This document shows positions 26,708 to 35,927 of a stretch of DNA of 64,000 bases, one piece after another. Each line of letters opens with the position of its first letter. Position 1 is the first letter of the stretch. Under the pieces are notes generated by a model. That model was not told where the DNA came from. It worked only from the letters and a program-made list of their open reading frames with translations, and made no database searches. This stretch comes from Verrucomicrobiota bacterium. Lineage in GTDB: Bacteria > Verrucomicrobiota > Verrucomicrobiia > Opitutales > Puniceicoccaceae. The stretch covers positions 94,540-158,539 of the forward strand of contig JBCDMB010000005.1 in NCBI GenBank assembly GCA_038744685.1, read 5' to 3'. Made by a program: the position numbers and the translations under genes.

Positions 26708-28909
26708 ATGCTTCTGATCTTTCTGTTTGCTGCGTTCTTTGGCTCGCTCCTCCTGACGATGGTCTACTACAGGAAGGCGCCGGAATGGGGCTTGGTCGAC
26801 GTTCCCAATCAGCGGTCGTCTCACATTCGGGTGACTCCGCGCGGGGGTGGGGTGGTGTTTATTTTGTTCTGGTTAGTCTTTGGGGTGGCTTGGATGTCGT
26901 TCGCAGGCAACGGCGAGGAGGTTTGGAATCTCGATCTCGTTGTCTTTGTAGGACTCTCTATCGGAGTCGGAATCCTGGGGCTCGTCGATGATCGACTCAC
27001 CCTTTCCTCGGGGTTGCGACTGCTCGTTCAACTACTGGTCGCGGTTACTGTGGTTAGTTTGGTTAGGCCGTTCGATGCACTGACCCTCCCAGGCCTCCCG
27101 TCTAACGCGATTCCGGTACTCGGTTATGGAATTACGGTTCTCTGGATCCTCGGACTGACGAACGTCTACAACTTTATGGACGGTATCGACGGCATCGCTG
27201 CAGGCCAAGGGATTGTGGCCGCGCTTGGATGGGCGGTCGCCGCTCATGTTTTTTTCGCTTCTGAAGTCTTTGTCGTTCTCAACCTACTCTTGGCGGCTGT
27301 TCTTTCTGGATTCCTGGTGTGGAATTGGCATCCGGCGAAGGTGTTCATGGGTGATGTTGGCAGTGCCTTCCTCGGATTCTATTTTGCCACTCAGCCGCTT
27401 GTCCTCCTCAATCTTCCGGATGTTCCGGATCGAGCCGGTCTTTTGGTCTTTTTGTCAGCCTTCATGGTTTGGCCATTTATCTTTGATGGCTTCTTCACTT
27501 TCTGCCGTCGCGCTTTGAGGCGCGAAAACGTGCTTCAGGCTCATCGGACCCACCTTTACCAGCGTTTGACCAAGCTTGGTTGGACCCATAGAAGAGTCGC
27601 GATCATCTACGTAGGTTGGGCGCTGGTTTGCGGGTTTCTTGCGGGAGTCTACCTTTATGGTGGGATCAAGGGGTGGACGGTTCTCCAGTGGGTAGCGATT
27701 GCCTTTCAGGTAGTCTCCGGCATTTCGATGGTAGCTTTGGTCACCGTTCTGGAAAAAAGAATGCTTAGGTTCAGGAAGGTGTATCTGTCTGCTCCAGCCC
27801 ATTCTAGCATCGAGTTGGACTATGTGACAGAGGTGCTGCGAAGCGATTGGATTGCGCCCATTGGACCGAACCTTGACCTTTTTGAAGAGGAGATGGCCGA
27901 GTACGTCGGCGTGAAGAATGCCTGTGCGGTAGCCTCTGGAACTGCAGGACTACACTTGCTACTTCGCGCTTTGGGAATCGGCCATGGTGACAAAGTGCTT
28001 GTCTCGGATTTCACTTTCGTCGCTACAGTCAATCCCATTATCTACGTGGGTGCCGAGCCGATTCTTCTGGACGCGGACCGGGCCACATGGAATGCGCCAT
28101 TGGACCGAGTAAAGGAAGCAGTGGAAGCTGTCCGTATGGAAACCGGGAAAACTCCCAAGGCTCTGATTCTTGCCCATGTTTATGGGATCTGCTCAGATGT
28201 CGAGAGCATCGGAAACTATTGTAGAGAAAAGGGTGTCCTGTTGATTGAAGATGCAGCTGAGGCGGTGGGCTCTTTTTTTCGAGGACGGCATCTGGGATCG
28301 TTTGGCGACGCAGCCATCTTTTCATTCAATGGTAATAAGATTCTCACGACGGGAGGGGGTGGAATGGTGGTTTCGGAGGATCGGAACGTCACGGATAAAG
28401 TCCGCTTTCTGGCGTCTCAAGCGAAAGAGAAAGTCCTCTATTACGAACATCGAGATTTAGGTTACAATGAGCGGATGAGCAACGTGCTGGCCGCGATCGG
28501 TCGAGCACAGTTGCGTCGTCTTCCAACCTTTTTGGATGCGCGTGAGCGGCACAACCGCTTCTACCGGGCTATGGTTTCGGATCATCCGGGAGTGACCTTC
28601 ATGCCCGTTCCGGAAGATTGTAATCCGAACTATTGGCTCACGAATATATTGATTGATTCTGCAAAAGCGGGATTTTCTGCGAGGCAACTGATTGAGGCTA
28701 TGGATCGTGCGAGAATTGAAGTTCGGCCCCTTTGGAAACCCATGCATGCACAACCTTATTACCAGAAGCGTGGGACAAGTGTTTTTGGCGGTGAAATAGG
28801 AGATGACCTTTTCGATAAAGGTGTTTCTTTGCCAAGTGGATCGGCTATGACTGACCACGACAGGGAGAGGGTTGCAGAGGTGTGGAAACGTGTCGCTGGG
28901 GGTGGATAG
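26708..28909 (+). CDS. Fusion: WecA-type glycosyl-1-phosphate transferase + DegT/PglE-type aminotransferase
   Basis: One 733-residue frame joins two enzymes. Residues 1-350 form a polyprenyl-phosphate sugar-1-phosphate transferase (WecA/WbpL type) with about 10-11 helices, GLVDDRLTLSSGLRL, NVYNFMDGIDGIAAGQ, VFMGDVGSAFLGF and QAHRTHLYQRL. Residues 360-733 form a PLP aminotransferase of the DegT/DnrJ family: SDWIAPIGPNLDLFEEEMAE, SGTAGLHLLLRALGIG, LIEDAAEAVGS, and the Schiff-base lysine at about residue 544 in SFNGNKILTTGGGG. The first half starts glycan synthesis on undecaprenyl phosphate. The second would make a 4-amino sugar from the 4-keto sugar supplied by the dehydratase gene just downstream. 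No stop or restart is visible at the junction. Confidence 0.88.
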   Translation: MLLIFLFAAFFGSLLLTMVYYRKAPEWGLVDVPNQRSSHIRVTPRGGGVVFILFWLVFGVAWMSFAGNGEEVWNLDLVVFVGLSIGVGILGLVDDRLTLSSGLRLLVQLLVAVTVVSLVRPFDALTLPGLPSNAIPVLGYGITVLWILGLTNVYNFMDGIDGIAAGQGIVAALGWAVAAHVFFASEVFVVLNLLLAAVLSGFLVWNWHPAKVFMGDVGSAFLGFYFATQPLVLLNLPDVPDRAGLLVFLSAFMVWPFIFDGFFTFCRRALRRENVLQAHRTHLYQRLTKLGWTHRRVAIIYVGWALVCGFLAGVYLYGGIKGWTVLQWVAIAFQVVSGISMVALVTVLEKRMLRFRKVYLSAPAHSSIELDYVTEVLRSDWIAPIGPNLDLFEEEMAEYVGVKNACAVASGTAGLHLLLRALGIGHGDKVLVSDFTFVATVNPIIYVGAEPILLDADRATWNAPLDRVKEAVEAVRMETGKTPKALILAHVYGICSDVESIGNYCREKGVLLIEDAAEAVGSFFRGRHLGSFGDAAIFSFNGNKILTTGGGGMVVSEDRNVTDKVRFLASQAKEKVLYYEHRDLGYNERMSNVLAAIGRAQLRRLPTFLDARERHNRFYRAMVSDHPGVTFMPVPEDCNPNYWLTNILIDSAKAGFSARQLIEAMDRARIEVRPLWKPMHAQPYYQKRGTSVFGGEIGDDLFDKGVSLPSGSAMTDHDRERVAEVWKRVAGGG

Positions 28910-29220
28910 TTGAGAGCCGAGAGTGGAAGCTGAAAACTGAAAGCGGTAGTGCTGTAAGGAGAGGGTTCATCCCTCGATGATGCAGCTCCGGGGACAACAC
29001 ACGCGGATCGAGGGGTGAACCCTCTTCCTAGTGTGATAGCCGGATAAACAAAATCGGAAGTAAGTTGTGTTCGAATCTCCGTCCCGCGCCGACTCTCCTG
29101 AGCATGGTATGCGTCCCAATCCAATCCGAATGAAAATTCAGAGTTATTCCTGCCTTCGGCCGCAATTCGGTGATTGGCTTATTTGCATGCATTCCTAATT
29201 TTTAAAGGCTTTTCTCGTCG
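28910..29220. other. Intergenic region with palindromic repeat
   Basis: These 311 bases hold the palindrome at 28960-29025 preceded by a purine-rich GAAAACTGAAAG stretch. No gene was seen. Confidence 0.6.
28960..29025. repeat. Interspersed palindrome-family repeat, copy 2 (complete)
   Basis: The left arm AGAGGGTTCATCCCTCGAT (28960-28978) and the right arm, whose reverse complement is AGAGGGTTCACCCCTCGAT (29007-29025), differ at one base. They flank a spacer of about 28 bases. The core is shared with 63790-63867 and in part with 2143-2181. Confidence 0.8.
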
Positions 29221-31122
29221 ATGCCGCCACAAAAGAACATTAGTGAGCTTTTCCGTAACTTACGGGTAGTTCTCCTTGCGATTGCTTACGCGTTTTTTTT
29301 CGCGATGAGCCTGTGGCTCGCCTACGATCTCCGTTTTGATTTTCTCGTTCCGGAACAGGCACAGGTCGAGCGCCTAGTCGCGCTTTCCTTCGTCATCCCA
29401 CTGAAGCTGGTTTGTCTCTGGCTGTTTGGGCAGTTTCGAGGGCTACTTTCATTCTTCCGGATTCCTGACCTCAGCCGCCTTTTCTTTGGACTGTTACTTG
29501 CCAGCACGGTTCTGTTGATTGTGCGTGTTCTTGAGCCGACTGGTCTTCAAGTGATTCCACGTGGAGTGCTTCTTGCCGATTTTCTTCTTTCTCTGATTCT
29601 TCTGGTTGGCTTCCGCATGGGGTTGCGAGTCGCTCGGGAAAAGTTCAATCAGAAATCGGGAGGAAGAAGGAAGAAAACAGAGAGGATCGGGGTGATTGGA
29701 GCAGGATCAACCGGGGCTACCCTTGCGGCGGAGTTTTTGGCCAAACCGCATCTTGGTGTGAATCCAGTAGTCTTTTTTGACGATGATCCGGGTAAAGTCG
29801 GAAGAGACATTCATGGTATACCGATCGTCCCTATTCCCGAGAGTTTCGAAGGAGCAACTGATCGGTTTGTCATCACTACAGTTGCAATAGCGATTCCCTC
29901 ACTCAACGGACGGCGCGTTCGCGAGATTCTGGAATCCGCACGGGCTGCTCGCCTCGAAACTACGATTATTCCCAGCTTGCACGAGCTTTCCACGGGGAGA
30001 GTTAAGATTGAGGAGATGCGAAACATTGAGGTCGAAGACCTTTTAGGGCGTGAATCGGTTCTTGTGGCCAACGATTCGATCCGGGACTTCGTTAAAGAGA
30101 GAGTAGTTCTCGTCACTGGTGCAGGCGGGAGCATTGGGAGCGAGATCGTTCGGCAAGTAGCCTCGTTTAATCCTGCTCGGATCTTGCTCCTTGATCACTC
30201 AGAATTAGCGGTTTTTTCCATTGAACAGGAAATGAGAGAAAATGAGTCGGGTGCCTCTGTGACCGCTTTGGTGGCTGATATTTGCGAACCGCTTACGATG
30301 AGGAAAATCCTGAAGCGCTACCGACCTGCGATCATTTTTCATGCGGCAGCCTACAAACATGTTCCGTTGATGGAAACCCAACCATGGGAGGCCGTGGCTA
30401 ACAATGCAGTTGGAACTTTGAGAATAGGAAGTTTGGCCCGTGAGTTTGGTGTGGAGAGGTTTGTTTTGGTTTCAACCGATAAGGCGATTAACCCTACTAG
30501 CGTCATGGGGGCCTCTAAGCGATTAGCGGAAATGGCGGTGCAGAGTTTACAGGAGTCATCGGCTTGTGCAGCCGATGCTACTGGAAGAAGTGGGACCAAG
30601 TTCTGCTCGGTTCGGTTTGGGAATGTTCTGGGATCTTCCGGGAGCGTGATCCCTACCTTTCGACGGCAAATCGAACGGGGTGGGCCGGTTACGGTGACTC
30701 ATCCGGACGTGACCCGCTATTTTATGACGATTCCTGAAGCGGTGGGGCTGGTTCTTCAGGCGGCGGCAATTGGCGAAGGAGGCGAGATTTTCCTTCTCGA
30801 TATGGGCAAGCCGGTAAAGATCATCGATCTGGCCCGGCAGATGATTCAACTGAGTGGATTCGAGCCTGACACCGAGATCGAAATTGAAATCACTGGGCTA
30901 CGGCCTGGAGAGAAACTCTTCGAGGAGTTAAATTACGAGACCGAGAATTCAGAAGAGACCGTGCATCCAAGGATCCGTGCCCTACGAACAAATCTCGGGG
31001 CTGGGGCCGAATTTGAGGAATGGATGGTAACCTTGGAGCAGGATCTCCTCTCCCTCTCCGAGTCCGAAGTGAAGGACAGGATTCGTGAGAGGGTAACTGA
31101 GTATACACCGTTTGTGGAGTAG
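29221..31122 (+). CDS. PglF/WbpM/CapD-type nucleotide-sugar 4,6-dehydratase
   Basis: This 633-residue membrane protein has four N-terminal helices (about residues 15-130), a first Rossmann-like domain (RIGVIGAGSTGATLAAEFL) and the catalytic SDR domain. The latter has VLVTGAGGSIGSEIVRQ (about residue 300), HAAAYKHVPLMETQ, STDKAINPTSVMGASKR and RFGNVLGSSGSVIPTF. The usual catalytic Tyr is replaced by Met in the SVMGASK motif, as in WbpM and PglF. The enzyme makes UDP-4-keto-6-deoxy-HexNAc, the substrate of PglE-type aminotransferases. One such enzyme is fused to the initiating transferase immediately upstream, so the two genes probably form a bacillosamine-like pathway. Confidence 0.9.
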   Translation: MPPQKNISELFRNLRVVLLAIAYAFFFAMSLWLAYDLRFDFLVPEQAQVERLVALSFVIPLKLVCLWLFGQFRGLLSFFRIPDLSRLFFGLLLASTVLLIVRVLEPTGLQVIPRGVLLADFLLSLILLVGFRMGLRVAREKFNQKSGGRRKKTERIGVIGAGSTGATLAAEFLAKPHLGVNPVVFFDDDPGKVGRDIHGIPIVPIPESFEGATDRFVITTVAIAIPSLNGRRVREILESARAARLETTIIPSLHELSTGRVKIEEMRNIEVEDLLGRESVLVANDSIRDFVKERVVLVTGAGGSIGSEIVRQVASFNPARILLLDHSELAVFSIEQEMRENESGASVTALVADICEPLTMRKILKRYRPAIIFHAAAYKHVPLMETQPWEAVANNAVGTLRIGSLAREFGVERFVLVSTDKAINPTSVMGASKRLAEMAVQSLQESSACAADATGRSGTKFCSVRFGNVLGSSGSVIPTFRRQIERGGPVTVTHPDVTRYFMTIPEAVGLVLQAAAIGEGGEIFLLDMGKPVKIIDLARQMIQLSGFEPDTEIEIEITGLRPGEKLFEELNYETENSEETVHPRIRALRTNLGAGAEFEEWMVTLEQDLLSLSESEVKDRIRERVTEYTPFVE

Positions 31123-31502
31123 TCGTCTGAAGGCAGTAGTCGGAGGCCAGATGTCAGAAGACAGAAGATCAGTTGGGACTGTGCCGCTTTACTGTTACCG
31201 ACGGACTGCTTTAGTGTAGCGGAAACGCGACAGCGATTTCGGAGAGATAATGGGATTATCGAAACGACTTTCTTCGTTCCGCGGCGGATATGGTAGCGTG
31301 GTGACGAAAATCAGAGTAGAGGGGGGTTTTTAGGTAGTCCGACTTCCTCAGCGACTCTCGTCGTCGAGCTACGGATGGGTTAATCATAGAATGGGGGTTT
31401 GTTTCGCTGTGCCCGGCTTGCGGGACGCTACGCCCTACCATTTTTGAGGTTCTTTCGTAAAAGGTTTGCCCGATTAGAACTGCTGGGTTTGGCTTCTGGT
31501 AG
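31123..31502. other. Intergenic region between polysaccharide island and housekeeping genes
   Basis: These 380 bases contain a purine-rich direct-repeat-like stretch (GTCAGAAGACAGAAGATCAG, about 31151-31170) and one arm of the CGGCTTGCGG repeat (31414-31440). No gene was seen. Confidence 0.6.
31414..31440. repeat. Second copy of CGGCTTGCGG...CGCCCTACC arm
   Basis: CGGCTTGCGGGACGCTACGC followed by CCTACCA matches the right arm of the inverted repeat at 2359-2388, with about two mismatches in 26. No clear inverted partner was seen nearby. Confidence 0.6.
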
Positions 31503-32279
31503 GTGACGGCTCGTTTTCAGATTCTTGGGTCCAGTAGCGCGGGGAACTGCGCGTTTTTGCAGACTGAAGAGGCGAAGATCTTGATTGATGCTGGGTTCTC
31601 GGGACGCAAAACAACTTCTATGCTTAGGGAAATCGGTGTCGAACCCGAGGAACTCGATGGAGTTTTTGTTACCCATGAGCATAACGACCACGCTGCTGGG
31701 GTGCGCGGGCTTTCGCGTTTTTCCGAGATCCCCTTTTTTGCGAATCGAGATACCGCGGAGTGTCTGCAAGGGAAACTGGAACGAGGGGTGCAGTGGAAGA
31801 TTTTTGAAACGGGTCGCCCTTTTGTTTTTCGGGACCTCGAAGTTCGGCCTGTGGGTGTTCCCCATGATGCCTATGATCCGGTCTGTTTTATCTTCCAGTG
31901 GGGGAGGGATGATCTTTTTTCGCCACGGCAAAGCCTTGCTTGGATCAACGACCTCGGGCACGTGCCACCCGCGATACATCCTGTTCTTTCACGAGCCGAG
32001 ACCGTAGTGATTGAGTCAAACTACGACGAGGATATGCTGGAATCAGATGTGAAACGACCCTGGTCGCTCAAGCAGCGGATCCGGGGGCGTCATGGGCATT
32101 TATCGAACAAAGATACCTTGGCGGCTTTGCAACAGGTCGAGCGCCCTCGCTGGCGGTCGGTTCACCTTTCTCATCTCAGCCGGGACTGTAATTCGGTTTC
32201 TCTGGTTGAGGATACTTTTGGGCCGTTTTTTGAGTCTCTGGCGCATGAGGTGGAGATGACTGTGGTTTCGCCGGGGTAG
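31503..32279 (+). CDS. MBL-fold metallo-hydrolase (YycJ/WalJ-like)
   Basis: This 258-residue protein starts at GTG 31503. It has the YycJ-type beginning RFQILGSSSAGNCAFLQT and the metal-binding motif THEHNDHAAG (His58, His60, Asp62, His63). A later LGHVPPAIHP carries further ligands, and VVIESNYDEDMLE is followed by GRHGHLSNKDTLAAL and HLSRDCNS. This order is that of YycJ/WalJ, a 5'-3' exonuclease-like hydrolase linked to DNA repair and cell-wall coordination in Firmicutes. In this phylum the role is unproven. It is not in an operon with a two-component system here. Confidence 0.85.
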   Translation: MTARFQILGSSSAGNCAFLQTEEAKILIDAGFSGRKTTSMLREIGVEPEELDGVFVTHEHNDHAAGVRGLSRFSEIPFFANRDTAECLQGKLERGVQWKIFETGRPFVFRDLEVRPVGVPHDAYDPVCFIFQWGRDDLFSPRQSLAWINDLGHVPPAIHPVLSRAETVVIESNYDEDMLESDVKRPWSLKQRIRGRHGHLSNKDTLAALQQVERPRWRSVHLSHLSRDCNSVSLVEDTFGPFFESLAHEVEMTVVSPG

Positions 32280-32466
32280 GAGAGTGGCGGTATCCCTCTA
32301 GCACGCTGACGATAGTCAGTGTGTAGGCCGTTTTCCAACGCCACCTCAAATCAATGACTATCGCCGTCGAGCTGCAGCCCCCCCGTTTTTCTGCAAAATA
32401 CTCGACACCTCTCGAAGAATGGCTGGCACGCCGCTAGCTAGTCCGTCTAGGGTAGCTGGATTCGCT

Positions 32467-33885
32467 ATGCATCATCGAAACACGAAGATAATTTTCACGA
32501 TTGGGCCGGCTAGTGATAGCCCGGAAATGCTGAGATCATTGATCCGAGAGGGCGTCGATGTCTGCCGCGTCAATATGGCCCACGCTCCGCGGGAGGCTGT
32601 CGCGGGGATTGTCGCTAAAGTCCGGGCGGCGGGCGAGGCGGAGGAGCGGCCGATAGCCGTAATGGTTGATATCAAAGGTCCGGAGATTCGGACGGGTGCA
32701 CTTGAACAGTCGATTGAACTTGCTGTTGGTGATTCGATCGATTTCGCCTGTTCCGAAGACGCTGAGAAACGCGAAGGGATTCCTTTGGTAGAGGTGAACT
32801 ATCCAGGTCTGATCAATGACGTGGAAGAGGGCTCTTCTATCCTGGTAGACAATGGTCTTCTCCGCTTCAAGGTCGTTGAGAAAATGCAGAGTCGGCTCGG
32901 ATGTGTGGTGGAAATTGGTGGAAGTCTCGGAAGCCGTAGACACATCAACCTTCCCGGAACTCGAGTGAGTCTTCCCTGTCTCACGGACAAAGACAGAAAG
33001 GATATCGATGCCAGTCTCGCGGCGGGCGTGGAGTTTTTCGCCCAATCCTTTGTGCGTGAGCCGGAGGACGTGGAAGTATTCCGTCGCTATCTACAAAAAA
33101 AGAGGAGCAGTGCTCGAATCATTGCGAAAATCGAGGATCAACAGGCGATCCGCAATTTAGACGACATCATTCGTGCTTCCGATGGATTGATGGTGGCTCG
33201 GGGTGACCTGGGGATTGAGTGTCCTTATGAAGACCTTCCGGTGATTCAACAGAGAGCAGTATCGACGTGTATTCGTCTGACAAAACCCGCGATTGTAGCG
33301 ACTCACATGCTCGAATCGATGATTGAGAATCCCGTTCCGACGCGCGCCGAGGTTTCCGATGTGACCTACGCTGTCGGCCAGCGCGCCGACGCGATCATGT
33401 TGTCGGGGGAAACTACCGTTGGGAAATTTCCTTTAGAGTGCGTGAGGGTTTTTAAGAGGATTGCAGAGACAACGGAACGGTTGGAAGAGTCGGAAACGCG
33501 GATACCGGTTCCGTTGAAACGCCCAAAAAGTAAACTTCTTAGATCGGCAGCACAATTGGCGGAAGACATCGAAGGTGCCAGTGTGGTTGTTTTTACCCGC
33601 GCTGGAAACTTACCCCAAGTAGTCTCGTCGTTGCGCCCTCACGGTAGTCCGATTTTTGCTTTCACGGATCTGCCGAAACTAGCTCCCCAGCTACGTTTGT
33701 TGCGGGGTGTGCATCCATTTGTCTTGCCATTCGAGGAAGATAGAGAGGAGACGATCCTCAATGCATTCAAGATGTTGGTGGATAAGGGCTTTGCGAGCGT
33801 CGATTCCTGGGCCGTGGTCATTACGAGTGTGTTGCGGCTCGACCAAACGGTGAATGGTCTCCAGCTCAGGCAAATTGAAGTCTGA
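32467..33885 (+). CDS. pyk: Pyruvate kinase
   Basis: From ATG 32467 (MHHRNTKIIFTIGPAS), where family similarity begins, the protein has 472 residues. An in-frame ATG at 32419 adds 16. It converts phosphoenolpyruvate and ADP to pyruvate and ATP. Motifs in order: TIGPASDSPEML, VDIKGPEIRTG, VDNGLLRFKVVE (B domain), TDKDRKDIDASLAAGVEF, the catalytic Lys region ARIIAKIEDQQAIRN, GLMVARGDLGIE and HMLESMIENPVPTRAEVSDV. The C-terminal allosteric domain has VVFTRAGNLPQVVSSLRP. It stands alone with no obvious operon partners. Confidence 0.95.
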   Translation: MHHRNTKIIFTIGPASDSPEMLRSLIREGVDVCRVNMAHAPREAVAGIVAKVRAAGEAEERPIAVMVDIKGPEIRTGALEQSIELAVGDSIDFACSEDAEKREGIPLVEVNYPGLINDVEEGSSILVDNGLLRFKVVEKMQSRLGCVVEIGGSLGSRRHINLPGTRVSLPCLTDKDRKDIDASLAAGVEFFAQSFVREPEDVEVFRRYLQKKRSSARIIAKIEDQQAIRNLDDIIRASDGLMVARGDLGIECPYEDLPVIQQRAVSTCIRLTKPAIVATHMLESMIENPVPTRAEVSDVTYAVGQRADAIMLSGETTVGKFPLECVRVFKRIAETTERLEESETRIPVPLKRPKSKLLRSAAQLAEDIEGASVVVFTRAGNLPQVVSSLRPHGSPIFAFTDLPKLAPQLRLLRGVHPFVLPFEEDREETILNAFKMLVDKGFASVDSWAVVITSVLRLDQTVNGLQLRQIEV

Positions 33886-34339
33886 TCGAGTTTCCTACCT
33901 CTTAAGAAGCTGCTTTGTTTTTTGACAATGTGAATGTGAAGGTGATGGTGAGTAACGCTCTGCGCGTTGAATCCAAAGACCGTATTTCACATGGATAGAG
34001 TAGCGTCCGCGGCGGACACGGACGATTTCAGTTTCACTGGTAACCTTCAGCCTTTTCCGGTCATCGGTCTTTGCGACCGATGTTACATGGATCTAGCCGT
34101 AAAGACTCTTAAAACAGGGTCATTCCAATCTTAGCCTCACTCAAGATGAGGAGAATAATGTAGATCCTTTTACTCTCTTTGAGATCTGTGGTCCTGCCTC
34201 GACACCAGGTTGATTGTCAGGACTTATTCATCGAAAGGCGGGCCCTCTCCCTTGTTGTGGGGATGTTCTTCTCGACCCGGAAGGTTCGCGAAAGACATGG
34301 TGGACTGCCCGTCTTTCGTCTACGTAGGTAAAAGAAACA
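33886..34339. other. Intergenic region with a perfect hairpin
   Basis: These 454 bases hold no supported gene. A perfect 8-bp hairpin (34062-34082) without a T run is the only structure noted. Confidence 0.5.
34062..34082. other. Perfect hairpin, function unknown
   Basis: CATCGGTC, a 5-base loop TTTGC, and GACCGATG. No T tract follows, so it is not a typical terminator. It may be a regulatory or repeat element. Confidence 0.4.
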
Positions 34340-35797
34340 ATGACTGGTTTCCTTTTAGTTGTCGGATTGCTGCTGGGATTGGCGGTCTTGGGGTTTTGGA
34401 TCTTCCCCGACATCTCTCGTTGGATCTTGGTTTTGTTGGTATCCCGATCGTTTTATCGGGTTCGGGCGAAGGGCGCGGCAAACATTCCGAGGAGAGGGCC
34501 TGCCCTTTTGTTTGGAAATCATACCAGCTTTATGGACGCACTCTGGATCCTCTCGCTGCGACCCCGAAAGGTGCGTTTTCTGGTGGCTAGGGAATATATG
34601 GAGGATCGGGGGAAAATTCTTCGATGGATCCTCATGTTTTCCGGAGCGATCCCGATTCACGAGAAAGATGATCCGAAACGATTGGCCCGGTCTCTTCTGG
34701 TAGCCCGCAAAGCGCTCCTCGAAGGTGGAGTAGTGGGAGTTTTTCCGGAAGGCCGATTTACGCGAACGGGACACTTACATCCGTTTAAACACGGTTTGGA
34801 ATCGATCATCCGTGGAACCGATGCTGCGGTGGTGCCGTTCTTCATTGAGGGTGGTTTTCGCACGCGGGCTGGCCTCGGGCTGAATGGGAAACCAGTTCTC
34901 TTCCATCCGTCCGATTTACTGCGCCGTATTTACCTTTGGGTGGGAGAGCCCATTGAGTCCACTGAGAGTGGCTTCGTTTCAAAAGCAGAGGCAGAGGTGC
35001 AACGGGGGGCAGTTGAAGCGGCGAGATTCCGGATCAATTCAGATGGAAAGGTGCGGGAGAAGGCTATTCGGAGGGTCCAGCGGAGACTTTCGGGAGGGAA
35101 GAATCCTGCGGCGATTCGTGATTTAAGCGACAGGATGATTGCCCAGGTGAACGGGTTGGAAGTAGTCGCAAGGTTATCCCGAAAGGATGGAGTTTTTGGT
35201 GCGTTCCCGTCAGACGATCCACTGGGGCAACTAGTCAATTTCTGGCTTCCAGCGGTCACTCGCTGTCGCAGCATTTATTCTGAACTTCCGACGGACGGTG
35301 ATTTTGATGATCAGGTGCTCAAGAAGGCGCGTCCCACGATTCTTTTTGGAGAAGCTGCGTTTTTTGAAATGCTGGTCCAGAAAATCTTACCTGAATCGCT
35401 TGGATCCGTTCGGTTGGCATTTCTTTTTGGCGGGGCTGATTCGGAGATGCGGGCATTGTTTTCCGAGAAGTTTGGGGTGAGCTTGTTGGACGGTTTCTTC
35501 TCTCAGGACAGCAAAGTTCTTGTCTCGCTCAACGTGCCTGATGCCGATCTCGATGGATTTTGCCAGACAGGATCGGTTTCTGGAACGGTGGGACGCCCTC
35601 TTCCAAATGGTCGTGTTCGAATCTTCGATGATCGGTCTCGGAACGAACTTGGGGACAATAGACCAGGTTTAATCGAGATTCAGGGACCTGCAGTCGATAG
35701 GGGTGGCGTTGAGGGCGGATCCGATCAAGGAGAGTGGTGCAGATTGCCTGAAAGGGGTAGAATAGATGAGGAAGGATTTCTTACCCTCTTCAGCTAA
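34340..35797 (+). CDS. PlsC-type acyltransferase fused to a reduced AMP-binding-like domain
   Basis: The 485-residue protein starts with a membrane helix. It then has a lysophosphatidate acyltransferase domain with NHTSFMDAL (His61, Asp66), the substrate loop FPEGRFTRTG (from residue 135) and FIEGGFRTRAG. From about residue 330 the sequence resembles part of an acyl-CoA/acyl-ACP synthetase: TILFGEAAFFEMLVQKILPE, SLLDGFFSQDSKVLVSL, GTVGRPLPNGRVRIFD and PGLIEIQGPAV. The order is like Aas (acyltransferase plus acyl-ACP synthetase), but the second domain is short. The N-terminal ATP loop and C-terminal lid are missing, so adenylation is doubtful. The acyltransferase probably acts in phospholipid synthesis or repair. 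Confidence 0.78.
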   Translation: MTGFLLVVGLLLGLAVLGFWIFPDISRWILVLLVSRSFYRVRAKGAANIPRRGPALLFGNHTSFMDALWILSLRPRKVRFLVAREYMEDRGKILRWILMFSGAIPIHEKDDPKRLARSLLVARKALLEGGVVGVFPEGRFTRTGHLHPFKHGLESIIRGTDAAVVPFFIEGGFRTRAGLGLNGKPVLFHPSDLLRRIYLWVGEPIESTESGFVSKAEAEVQRGAVEAARFRINSDGKVREKAIRRVQRRLSGGKNPAAIRDLSDRMIAQVNGLEVVARLSRKDGVFGAFPSDDPLGQLVNFWLPAVTRCRSIYSELPTDGDFDDQVLKKARPTILFGEAAFFEMLVQKILPESLGSVRLAFLFGGADSEMRALFSEKFGVSLLDGFFSQDSKVLVSLNVPDADLDGFCQTGSVSGTVGRPLPNGRVRIFDDRSRNELGDNRPGLIEIQGPAVDRGGVEGGSDQGEWCRLPERGRIDEEGFLTLFS

Positions 35798-35927
35798 ATG
35801 CGATGAAAGGCATGCGTTTTCCTAGAGAATTCATCGTTTATTCAGTATGAGAACGACTACGCGAAGTTTACTGCGAACGAAAGTCTCTCCTCGCGGAATG
35901 AAATTCTCCTGCGAACGAAACCGAATA

